Shown one piece after another: positions 9,695 to 20,564 of a stretch of DNA of 64,000 nt (the stretch's first letter is position 1; the number at the start of each line of letters is the position of its first letter). Source of the stretch: Escallonia rubra (lineage: Eukaryota; Streptophyta; Magnoliopsida; Escalloniales; Escalloniaceae); contig JAVXUO010003158.1 of the NCBI GenBank assembly GCA_033065855.1, forward strand, positions 210,891-274,890. Direction: 5' to 3'. The translations under genes and the position numbers were made by a program. The notes under the pieces were generated by a model that was not told the DNA's origin, did no database searches, and worked only from the letters and a program-made list of their open reading frames with translations.

Positions 9695-12600
9695 TTAGCT
9701 GTTCAATGGTGAATCGGTATCTAATTTGGACTTGTTCCTCGTTCTTGTGGAAACAGGCATTTCTTGTACTTTGATGGCAGTAGGTTGGGAACCGTTCTGT
9801 TTTGAGAACTGTGTGGCAGCTGCTCGAGCACCAGCTATGGCTGCAGCAAGTCGCGGTGATTTCTCTGCTTCAGATGGACTGGAGCTACTCCTGTAAGAAA
9901 CAAGCGACCCGGGCTTCAAGGAGAAAGGATCTCTTGGATCAGGAAGCGGAAACTTAACGGGCAATGGAGCTTTAACTGGAGAAAGACCTCTGGCTGCTGC
10001 CTCGTATATCTTGACCATTACAATAAGAACGAAATATTAGAGGTTAAAAAAAAAAGGGAGAAATGTACAACCTGTTAGCGTTTTTCTGTACCTTCTTCTC
10101 CAAGTTATAAACTCCTTGGAAACCTCGCATCTCGAATGGTACTATCAACCTCTGCAATAATTGAGGCAAATATTTTCATAATGAATTTTGATGGAGAGTT
10201 TCAGTTTGAAATTGAGATATTCATCTAGGTATTACATTTTCTTTACTTGTTGACAAATTAAATCTAGGTGCTTCTTACTAGAGCTCAATGTCTCGTCCAA
10301 GCTTAATTGACTCAAGACCATAATCCTCTTCAATTTTAACAAACTTTTTAAATTTTATAAGAATTAAGTATCTAACATATTTCTGCTCCAACCCCCTTTG
10401 CAGCAATGAAAATTGGTCGCAATAAAGTCGGGCATTTCTGCAGCACTTTGTCGCTAGAAGTGCGGAGCTATAGCGACGACTTATTGTGACTGAATAGGGG
10501 AATTGGAGGAAGGTTTGCTCCAACCCGGGTAAGAGCAAAGATCTATCCTCAAGAAAAACGAAAAGATGGAAAGGAAGAGAGTGACATAAGGCGCTTGTAA
10601 GCATCAGAGAGCTCACTCAGAAGAGCTAACAACATCGAACAAACTTTGGCTCCTACCCGGATTGTAGGAGTCTTCCTCCAATCCCGTATACAGTGACAAT
10701 TAATAGTCGCTAAATGTTTCTAGTGGATTTTGTTCTAACACTTTCAGCGACCGTTTTTAACAGTACTTTTTTAGCCTCTCTAAATAAAAGTCATTAGAAA
10801 TATTTAGAGACGATTGATTGTCGCTATATAGGTGGTAGGAGGAAGATTCCTCCAACCACGATAGCAGCCAAATTTTTTTCCAACAACATCATCGAGGAGA
10901 GTTTATCTAAGAGAAGAATGTGAATATCATCATCTCCCATATCCAGCACAGTATCTGAAACCTAAGGGCTGTCTAACGCACCCAAATGTATTGAAAAAAA
11001 ACTGAACGTAAAGCATCCTTTCCCAATGTGATAGAAACCAAAAAAGTAGGCAAAATCGAACATGAACCTGTGGTTGCTCACAAAGCCAGCAATAATTTGT
11101 TTGCCCTTCTAGCCTCACCTGAAGCCAATAGTAAAAATGCAGCATTAGCAATATTATAATGCAGCCAAGAAGATATAAAGGTATGCAGAAAGAGAGAGAA
11201 AAAGGTAAATGTTAGGAGCTCACCCCTTCAGGGACTTCCTCCCAACACACAAGCTCTTCACATGTAACACACCCAACCACTTCGACACAACCTGTGTCAA
11301 GTACCCAAAATGTTATTATCATATGCAGATCAACAAATATACATGTCTGGTGCGTCTCTGCTTGTGTGTGTATTTATGTATGCATATGGTTCTACGATAG
11401 AACAGAAAAGTGATGATGCAGATACAAAAGCTTGCAAGGGAATCTGCACACTGTTAAGCATGTTGTAGTTTCACTAAACAACAAACCAGATACCACCAGG
11501 TGGAAAGAACACACCATAAGCTCAGTTGAACCAGATTCCATTACAGTATTGAAGGCAAAAGTTAAAGAAAAAACTTGAACACAAATAATTTGTATTTTCC
11601 ACATGAATGCAAAGAAAATGGAGAATCCTTGTGTTTCTGGACAGCTTCAAATGTTGTATAGCTACCTGAGTAGGTATTTTTGTGCACATGGGTGTCACCC
11701 CCCTGGTGTTCCTTCTCAGTACATATCGTTACTTGTAAAAAAAAATGGAGAATCCAGCTTTAAGCCACGGATTCCAGGTTATATATTGAACAACTAATTT
11801 AGACGAAAATCTGGAGCGGTTCTAACCCCTAATATTCTAAGCCACTATTTTAAAAGACAAAATTACCCAAACATCCACCCCATCCGCAAAATCATCTCCT
11901 TCCTGATACATTGACTGTTACTGAGGTTCAACTTCTTGAACTAAATGAAAAGTTTTAGAAGTGCATATCTCCACTCAAGTGCCAACAAACTTGTCAAGAT
12001 AGATTTACAAAACATGAAAAAATTCTTTAAATATTTTATGACTCCAATCTTGCTGCCATAGAAGGATCACAAAATCAAACTTTGTCGAGAGCCTTCTTGC
12101 CTCCACAAAGAAAAACTCAGGCAGTTCAAAAGCCAAGGATGTCTAACCAAGTTTGGTCATACGGGAGAAATTGAACGACATTGGAGTCTATCAGCACAAT
12201 CAATATGATCAATTAGCGACATGTCAGAAAATATCTCGAATTGAGGATGGAACTAAAATTTAATGCCAATTCCTCATTCCTATATGATCCCACAGCACTG
12301 CTAGCGTCAAAAGCTCTGAAGCAGCTTCCATGACTGTGAGAAGAACGAGATAGATTTGAGTGGCATCCTGTACATGGTAATCCTTGCAATTTTATCATGT
12401 CTTGTTGATGCATCATATGGTAGTCGATAATTACAATTAAGTAGGGAAATTTGGTCAGAAGATAATAAAACTTCATAAACACGATAGAAATAGTCCCTCC
12501 AGAGTTTAATTCATGACTTTGTTTTCATATTTTTAAACTTAGTAGTTATGAAAAGACAGAAAAAACAAAAACATAGAGCTCATAGACTTAAAACCATGTA

Positions 12601-15600
12601 AGGATAGTTTGGAACCTAAAAGTCTTGAAATTGGATAATGCTCTGGAAACTTGATATCTGTGATCCCATTGACTGCGTAAATTTCCCTATAGAAGTCCTC
12701 CATTGCTTTGATTGTCTCTGGATCCGGGATCTTACCAGCAGCATGAATCCATAGTCGGCCTTCAAAGATGAGCAAAATCTCATTCATTAGAAAATTTTGA
12801 ATCACACATTGGACAAAAAGAGACAAAGGGAGCACCCAGAATGCATGTTTAAGAATTATCACCCACGCACTCAATTAGAGGACCAAAGAAACAGAACATT
12901 ATATAGAATTCTAAAGGTACTGAATAACTTCTAACAATGACAAAAGTACGCCTTCTCATTAGAGGGAATGCCTTACGTCGTATCCCCTTTTTCTATTCTG
13001 AACTCCAGACTGTCAATCAATTGTAATATTTCGAAAAGTTTTTTATACGCCTCTGGTGCTGCTCACAAAAGCATGAGTCACCTTAACTGCACATTACCCA
13101 GTACCAAACTTGTCTCAAAGAAATTTCCCCTATGCCATGAATGTCCTCCCTTCTTCCGGGCCAATATGCACCACTAGACATCATGACTCAGACCAAGTGA
13201 CCAGCCATATTCGTGACCCGTGGCCTGTTCTAGGCACGTGTTTAGGAATACTCATTTTCCTAGCCTGCATCAAGGCCATGCTAATATCAGCATCAGGGTG
13301 AGTCCCTTGTAGCACTGTAAGGTAGCAAAGAAACTGAACAGTTGGGATGTACAAAAACCACATTTCCATCCTGTGATACTTGTAATGATATGAGAGGGAA
13401 TAGCATATGCGGTTAGCATAAGCCCGAACTTAAATGGGAGAATGAAAAAGTACTTGAATTAAGAACTTGTTAAGTTGCTTCACAACTCGGAAGACGTTCA
13501 GAGGTTACTTGCATGGTTGCAAGCGGCATCTTGACGAAAGCAACATAATATATGATTTGAAAGAAAAGACCAAATTCTTAGCCTGAGCTAAGAAATTCTC
13601 TAATTGGGTTACGAGGCAGTTATTTCGTATCAAAGACGTAGAATAAAAAGGAAGAACAAGGATTTGGGGCCCAAATGCCTACTATCTTTTGCTTTTGGAG
13701 CCAAAATTATGTTCCACCACAAAAAGTAGGGCCCTAAGTTATGGACTTGCTGCCTTTTCTCAAAAGTATTATTGTTTGACAGCAGAGCTGAAAAGTATAT
13801 ATTCTCTTCTTCCCTAGCACCTTCATTTTAATCATAGGCAACCTATTGCATGCAAATCAAGCCCATTATGCCACAGGAAGAAGTGTGGGTGCAAAATCTG
13901 ATGCAGCACACTTTTAGCGGCAAAGAGCGTCGCTAGCACATAATATGACTGGCACTTTTGGTGAAAATTTTAACAACCAAAAGTGTCGCCAAAATCGTGG
14001 TTAAAGGTGATAAAAAGATTCCTCTGTTATGCTTGGCGGCCACTTTTGGCCCCTCAATGAGCATTGCTGCAGAATAACTATAACTATACCTAATCAAGGA
14101 TTACCCTACGGAGTGTCAGCCAAACTGGAGGATAAGTAAAAGCTCTCTCATGTAGTATAGATCCAACATTTTCAAATTATCCTTTTTACTGTAATAAGCT
14201 TGCTCAATAAATTGGTTCCAGCAAACATCAACACTTGGCCAACACAAGCAAGCCTACAGAGGTGGATGACTCCTGACCAGCATCCTGCAGACTTGATAAC
14301 GTCAAAAACGTAAAGATCGTCCTATTCTTCAAATATGATATGATTAATGACATGATGTAAGACAGTTGTCAATCTCAATAGATGATGTATTATCTCTACT
14401 AAACATAAGTATCTTATGTTTTGAAACGTGGGCAGTAAAAATATGTAAGAAGTATGGAGCGGCAAGCAAAACAACTGCGAAAGCACAAACATAAACTCAA
14501 CCAGAGCTCTCAAGCAAAACTGCTTATCCTACTTATGCCTTTAGAGACCTCCTCAAGCAGCATCCTCTTAAGAACCTGACTCCACACCAGCTTTCAGTAT
14601 CAAAAGTGCCTTCACCACATCGGCTCTGAACTCACCCAACCAAGTCCAACTGGCCCACGGTTTGAAATATATGCATCATGTTTTCTGGGTAAAGAATAGA
14701 ATCTTAAAATTTGGGGTTAAAACAATGTCACCCATTGCCCAACACAAACAACATGTTATTGAAGTATCCCAGCCACTTATGTACTTCCACAAACCCAACC
14801 ACGAGACTCATGGGACAGCCTTTGGCCTACTGGAAGTGCACAGATCTCTAATTCCTAATCTCCCCATCCCACAAAGGTGAGCAAACATCCTCCCAGCTTA
14901 CCAAATATAAAGGAGCTCTCTTTACTTCCGTTAAGAAGGCTATTCTAATGTTACCAATGCTCCTAGACAAAAACTGGGGTTGGGAGAATGGACATGATGT
15001 ATGTCCAGGACAGAGAGGGTGCTCTTAACGCCTCATACACAGTTCCAACCTCCTCTAGGACCTTAGATTTAAAACTTGAAAGCAACGACGGTGTTCTCTT
15101 TCATCCGAGAGAGAGGGAGAGGAGAGGAGGGAAACATGAGATTGAGAGTGACAGAGAGAGGGGGAGAGAGAGAGGTTGCTAATTCTCGCTGGCTTTCCAC
15201 TACATCATAATTTGAGTGGCAAGAAGACAGCGAAGCCGGAAAGAACAAGATGTGGGTGACTCACCCTTTGACATGGACTCCGCCTAACAGGGCGATATCC
15301 TTGTGCAAAGAGCAATGGACGAAACCCTTGCACAAAGAGCAAAGAAAGGGAAAGTAAGTACATAGCATATACTCAAAACAGACCCATACTACAGCAATAA
15401 AACATTCCATGAGAAAGTGAAAATGAACCGAGAATTTTATATGGGCACCCCATACAGAAAGGGGTACCATCTCTAAGGAGAGCTGCCATTGGATACCTCA
15501 ACCAATGTATATTCTTCTATGCTTAGTACACTATATTGTACGACAGAAACTGTAACATATTATTTAATCATTCCATCTTCACTTTTGCTAACCAAACTGG

Positions 15601-17597
15601 TGCTCTGCATTTTCGAGTGTAAAATATTTAGATTGGTAATGTTTGATCGTCGTCAGGCTCTACAATGTCCCCAAGCTATAAAGATTTATAGTGTTATTAG
15701 TTCACTAATATGGAAGGGAGAATTGTGCCTCTCTGCACCCTCCCTTAACCCCTGGCAGGCTGGCATGCAAATCATATAACTCAAGCTACAACTTTTTTAC
15801 CGTAACTGCCCAAAACTTCTCTGCCAAGAGATGCACTAGGCTGTTACTTGACCTGATTTCTACCAGTGCAATGAGGTCAGGATACTCACTACCTATTTGA
15901 AACAGAAATGCTTCTCTTACACGTCAATGATTCCATTACGAATCCTATTCTTACATTGTCATAGAAACTTTCAACTGCACACGATCCAACTACCATAACA
16001 GTAACTCCCTCCTTTTCATATTTATGTTCCCTTTGACTTCATGCAAGTTTCTAGGGTTCAACTCGAGCATTTAGAAACTTTTTTGTTCTTTTGTTAACGG
16101 TGCTTTCATATCATTCAAAGCACACAACATTATATCCTCTCACTGGGAGTTGACCCTTAGCAATGAAGCATTTTATCTGGGATATTCCAAGCCAACAGAG
16201 TTTCAAACTTGTGGGGTTCCTTTTGATCTTCAGCCAACTTGACAACCTATAAAGAAGCATCCGCCCTATCCCTTGCATTGCAATCTCAAACAGGTTTATG
16301 ATGACCATTGTATAATATGCGGTTCCTTTCCAACCAAATTTCATAAACGATTACAGCCACGCCTAGCTTGCACAATTTAGCCCTTGCCCCTGCATCAACC
16401 AACTGCAACATGGCAATTAACCTGCAGCCTTTATAGTACTGGGGACCATACTCTAAAGGTATTGGGCGGGCCAGAAAGAGGTGGTCAATAGCTTTTTGTT
16501 TACATATTGGGCAACTGTCATCTAGCACCAGATTCCGCGCTTTAAATCTATCTCAGTTCTAATGCATCTCCTGCATAACATCCATAATATCACTGATATT
16601 TAGGGATGTTGCCAGTAAAGGATACTAGTTTCCGTAAGGGGACCACAGGCTTGGTGACTCTTAAGGCAGTCCAAAGAGATTTAGCAGAGTATTGTCTACT
16701 TGGTGTCAGAGTTCATATAGTTTGATCCTATTCCTCCATATTAGGCCCTGGGATGTGAGACGTATATAATGTCCAATCTCTTAAAGCTTGGGAGATCTGG
16801 CAATTAGAAGGTTCCATTCTCCTTTGATAATACCACAAACCTTTGCTTGTGCCTTACTTGCAGCATATATATTTCGAGGTCCATAAGCTTGATGAGAGGT
16901 CCGCAAGGAAGCTAGTTATCAAACAACAGCCATGTAGCATTTAAAACCTTAAATTAAACTCAGATAGATAGAACAAATGTGTACACTCTGACATACGTCA
17001 AACTTGCGCAAAAACATCAACAAAAGTCGATTTTTACATGTTTAAACTCTATTTCCAAAATCTGCAAGAAGTAAGAGGAGACAAGAAGTACGAAAAGGAG
17101 GCAGTACCGAAGAAGGTATATTCTTAATTCGAGAAATTAATCAATAACAGAACCACCTATGGAACTCATTTAACAGGACATGCAAAGATGTGTATTCCCT
17201 CGGTTTCAATGGTTTTCTTCCGTTCACTTTGACGAAAATCCTCCGATAAATCTTAATACATGTAAAACGTTGAGTTGAACTCCAGTACATGAATTAAATA
17301 AACAGCTTTTCACGAGTCAAGCTAAGGTAAAAGCAGTGGGTATAGTCTAACATTTACATGTAGAATTCGCGAACAAGACAGAGGGGAGTAACAGAATATG
17401 ATAAAAAAAATTCAAGATGATATAGCAACATGGTGGGTGTTTGGAGAATAGTGATATATGGGTTTACCTGTAATGGGGGAAGGCCAAGATCTTCCTTCAA
17501 TGCGCTTGATGCCCTCTACAAGCAAAGAGGCCCATGGCTGGTGCATTGTGAGGCATGGGTTCCTGTAATTTCCACTAATTCTACTCTTACTTCCCAT
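9695..17597 (-). CDS. ASCH-domain (putative RNA-binding) protein, six coding exons
   Basis: Minus-strand exons are 17597-17468, 12759-12616, 11291-11224, 11118-11068, 10151-10092 and 10009-9695. All introns are GT-AG, and the 768-nt CDS stays in frame, encoding 255 aa. The ATG at 17597 was chosen because a stop lies upstream in frame and homologues begin just before the conserved block. The N-terminal half carries the ASCH signature: NPCLTMHQPWASLLVEGIK, then RIEGRSWPSPITGRLWIHAA, KFPEHYPISRLLG, CVEVVG, CWLCEQPQ and PFEMRGFQGVYNLEKK. The C-terminal ~80 residues (from KFPLPDPRDPFSLKPGSLVS) are Ser/Ala-rich and probably disordered. ASCH is a PUA-like fold linked to RNA and transcription coactivation (as in TRIP4/ASC-1); the plant protein's exact role is unknown. 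Intron 1 is 4.7 kb and contains LINE debris. The exon phases and protein match strongly indicate a functional gene. Confidence 0.88.
10380..10870. repeat. Possible CACTA-type debris with GCGAC motifs (in ASCH intron 4)
   Basis: Repeated short motifs in both orientations (ggtcgcaataaa, tgtcgctagaag, tatagcgacgac, aatagtcgctaaatg, ttgtcgctatata) resemble the subterminal motif arrays of CACTA elements. A repeated 'ggaggaaggtttgctccaacc' / 'ggaggaagattcctccaac' phrase brackets part of it. Similar motifs occur at 13905-14050 in intron 1. No CACTA termini were found. Confidence 0.3.
15108..15178 (+). repeat. GA-rich microsatellite
   Basis: An imperfect (GA/GAGG)n tract lying in ASCH intron 1. It is simple sequence only and accounts for the polar frame at 14988-15182. 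Confidence 0.8.
16286..16900 (-). pseudogene. LINE fragment with zf-RVT motif in ASCH intron 1
   Basis: Minus-strand reading gives DDSCPICKQKAIDHLFLARP, which matches the zinc-binding domain after plant LINE reverse transcriptases (usually CxxC...HLFxxC). A second helix, VIVYEIWLERNRILYN, matches the usual 'YxIWxERNxRxF' of the same domain. The final Cys is replaced (LAR), and stops and frame changes interrupt the sequence upstream (about 16560-16900). It lies in the same orientation as the host gene, inside the 4.7-kb first intron. Confidence 0.65.
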
Positions 17598-18310
17598 CTG
17601 TTCTGTTAAATCTCGAGGATTTGCAAGCGCTGAGTAATCTGGCAAACTGGGTCACGGCAGAATGATAAAGCTTGCTCTTTTATTATTCCACAGAGGGAAC
17701 TTTGGAAGACATCGAGTCCTGAAGGGGAAGAACTGTTTCTTTCAGAGGTCAAATGCACATGAGTAGCACGTGACGTCTCATCCTTTCTGATACAGTCATG
17801 AGAAGCACGTGACTTGTCACCTGTGTGCAACATAACAATGCACAACCCCTGTTTACCCCAAGATTGAAAACCAATAAAATCCGGTGCCCTCACATAAATT
17901 CTACTTGTACGAATTATATTTTTCATTCTTGTACAAGAAGAGGTCAGACAATATGCTTAACTAGTCATACTCTTATAAAAAATGGATAACAAGTTGTAAT
18001 ACAAGAATAAAACAGCGAACCTTCAGAATTGAAAATTTTTTCCTACAGATTGTTGAAACATCTGAATCTTACATCAGAAAAGTACTCTCGAAACTAGGAA
18101 GGGCCAAATAAAGTTACCAAGGTTACCCGCGCAAAAGCTTATCACTTGGAACGGCGCAATAAAGAACCCGTTCCTTCGAGTTGCAACTCTGAGGACCTTT
18201 GGAGGTACCATCACCAAGTGATATCACTAGCAATAGCTTCGGTTGTGAGTGGTTGTAGGCATAAGGTACTTCATGATTTGGTTAACTGTGAGGTAGCACC
18301 GGCTAAATGT
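17598..18310 (-). other. Upstream region of the ASCH gene
   Basis: This should hold the 5' UTR and promoter. A splice-acceptor-like tttgccag|AT at about 17637 suggests a spliced leader. The minus-strand frame at 17606-17926 has no recognisable domain and is out of frame with the coding start, so I treat it as leader or noise. No convincing TATA box was found. Confidence 0.4.
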
Positions 18311-18319
18311 GCAAGAGAT

Positions 18320-18516
18320 GGATTAGGATCCCCTGCTGTAACCCATGGTTACAGCAGGGGTGCTGTGATCCCAAATGAGAGAGGGGGAAGAGAGAGAGAG
18401 AGAGGGAAGAGAGAGAGGGGGATGTAAACCATGGTTACATTCTCTCTTCCCTCTCTCTCATTTGGGATCACAGCACCCCTGCTGTAACCATGGGTTACAA
18501 CAGGGGATCTTGATCC
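18320..18516. mobile_element. 197-bp foldback MITE with 9-bp target duplication
   Basis: Perfect 9-bp direct repeats, gcaagagat, at 18311-18319 and 18517-18525 bracket a near-palindrome. The left arm starts GGATTAGGATCCCCTG and the right arm, reverse-complemented, starts GGATCAAGATCCCCTG. Both continue as ctgtaacccatggttacag...gggatcccaaatgagag-type sequence for about 60-80 bp. The centre is a GA-rich spacer. The 9-bp duplication points to Mutator-type transposition. The arms themselves contain a smaller palindrome (gtaacccatggttac), so the whole could fold into a long hairpin. Confidence 0.8.
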
Positions 18517-18525
18517 GCAAGAGAT

Positions 18526-19261
18526 GGACATGGGTCTTGTCACTTACCTTGATTTCCTCCTCCACACACTAAGGTGTGCACTGAACTTGGTCGGTGCACT
18601 CCTAGGCCCGACGCTCACTCTCAGGGTTCATTCGTACCCTCATAATTTGTTCATACGATTTTCAAATGTCTCACATCTCGAGAGTCCATGCCCCCAAGCT
18701 ATTAGTTAGCTTGTATGAGACTAGATAGATTGCCACAATGAGTTCTCCCACTAATCATCCCGTGCAATCCTAGTCGGCTTCGTCACCTTGCTTGGTGGAT
18801 TAAAGGACAATCTTGTATCGGTAAACCTCTGTGCAAAAACACAATAATGAAAACCATGAAAATGGTGTCCAATTAGCGCGAAAATGTACCTTGTGCATGT
18901 AGGTGACACATAACCTCCATGCAATTGCGATTTTCACACTAAGCACAAATTGAATTTGAACCATTGAAATTTTGTTGTATGCAGTCAGTCTTAGCATTTG
19001 ATAAATAGGTTCACCAAAGCTGCGTAAGATATATATGAATAAGCATTCTGATCTCTCAAATCACACCATATGATCTAATATATAACAATTTAATAAGTGA
19101 GTTACAATTCTTTCCTTGATCATCTTCCAATGTGTCATCTAATATCCTGCACCTAAGATGTTACAGTGTATTTAATTATTTCCTATAATCTAGTAGTAGA
19201 AAATTGATCTTTCAGAACTATTTAGCAATTGTTTAGAGAGCAGCTTATGGGGCTATATAAT
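18526..19261. other. Unassigned stretch
   Basis: No supported gene. The plus-strand frames at 18146-18427 and 18524-18709 flank or enter the MITE and do not join in the same frame after its removal. Nothing else is recognisable. Confidence 0.45.
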
Positions 19262-19401
19262 TAAAGGCATGGACGGAACTACATGGTAACCGGGGGGGGG
19301 GGGCGAACCACCCCTGAACTTTTGAAAAAAAAAATCGGGAATTGTACCGAAACCTCATTCCCAAGACCGCGTTCCCTGAGACCCCACACTAGTCGGCAGT
19401 C

Positions 19402-19438
<37 letters not shown>

Positions 19439-20216
19439 ACCATAAGGACCGTGACCGCCAATGAGGACTGAGCTCAGGCCGTGACCATTGATGGCTTGAC
19501 GACGGCCACCGACTCACCGCGATGACCTGTTGAGTGACGAAGATGACATGTCGACCTTATCGAGCAATGAGCACCAGCCACGACTCACCGTGACGCCGTG
19601 ACGCCGACTAGATCTGGAACTCTGCGACGAGGCGACGATCGTGACTCACTCTGACGGTTGGAACTGCCGAACTAACGCCAACTGATGGAGATTGACTTTC
19701 TTGTTCGATCTCCTTTCTTCATATACCCGATCTAGATCAGCAGGACTGCTAGATCCAGCTTCGATTGTTGGACCAAGACAGACAAGGGCCACGGTCACGT
19801 TGAGGCAGATGATAGATTTGATTGGTCGAGTATCACTCGATAAATAGAATTAGTACAGCCGTAGAGGGCTCTTGGGCATCCATCATCTCATTTAACCTAA
19901 AGAGATGGGGTTGCCCCATCCTTAGGCTGGTTTAAGATCAGCTGAGCGAGTAAAGAAAACGAGATTTGTGACTCTGTGATCTGTGACGAGATCTGGAACT
20001 CCGACCAGATCTGTGACTCTGTGAGGTAATATGTTAATTTTAGTTTAATATGTTAATTTTAGTTTAATATATTAATTTTAGTTTAATTTCATTGATTATA
20101 TAGAGATTTAAAAAAATCTCTATATAATACGGAGTATTATTTTACTATAAATTTTTTTTGGTGAATTTGATATAATTTTTGTACCCACTGAAAAAATTTC
20201 CTGGTTCCGCCCCTGG
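19262..20216. mobile_element. Non-autonomous element with cggaac/gttccg ends
   Basis: The right end reads ctggttccgcccctgg. The left end, catggacggaactacatgg, is a degraded version of its inverse (ccaggggcggaaccagg). These ends resemble those of the outer element at 1678-3570. Inside lie a 12-G run near 19291, a (CT)n microsatellite near 19406-19434, GTGACC/GACG-rich DNA and three tandem copies of about 20 bp around 20033-20088 ('ttagtttaatatgttaattt'). No transposase and no clear target duplication were found. Confidence 0.45.
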
Positions 20217-20564
20217 TTAGAGCGTTAGGGTGCAAGCTGGTCAGAGGGCTTTTAAGTAAAGAACTTAGGTACTTTAAGGTGTCATAACAGGTGCTTTATT
20301 GGGGCACATAGTTTTATCGCTGTAAACTACAACCATGTAAGGTGTTTCCTAGTGCCAAGTTAGGGCTTTGTTGTCGTACATCAATGTACCTCCACCGCTA
20401 ATCATCCTGGCATACGTAGAAGCTTTTCAGCAGTAAAAGTGCTGCATAGTTATGTAATTCGCTCTTTTGAGGTCACAACATAGATGATATATGACAAGTT
20501 ATTGTACATTAATAGGCTAATGATCGGTTTTGGTGGCTCTTTTAATTGCCTTTTTAAGTTATAC

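Noticed and set aside
16007..16040. 'actccctccttttcatattt', like a Stowaway MITE end (similar phrase near 17195)
   Set aside because: No matching inverted end or TA duplication could be paired at a sensible distance.
17606..17926. Minus-strand frame upstream of the ASCH start as an extra N-terminal exon
   Set aside because: It is out of frame with the conserved domain and shows no homology I recognise; more likely 5' leader.
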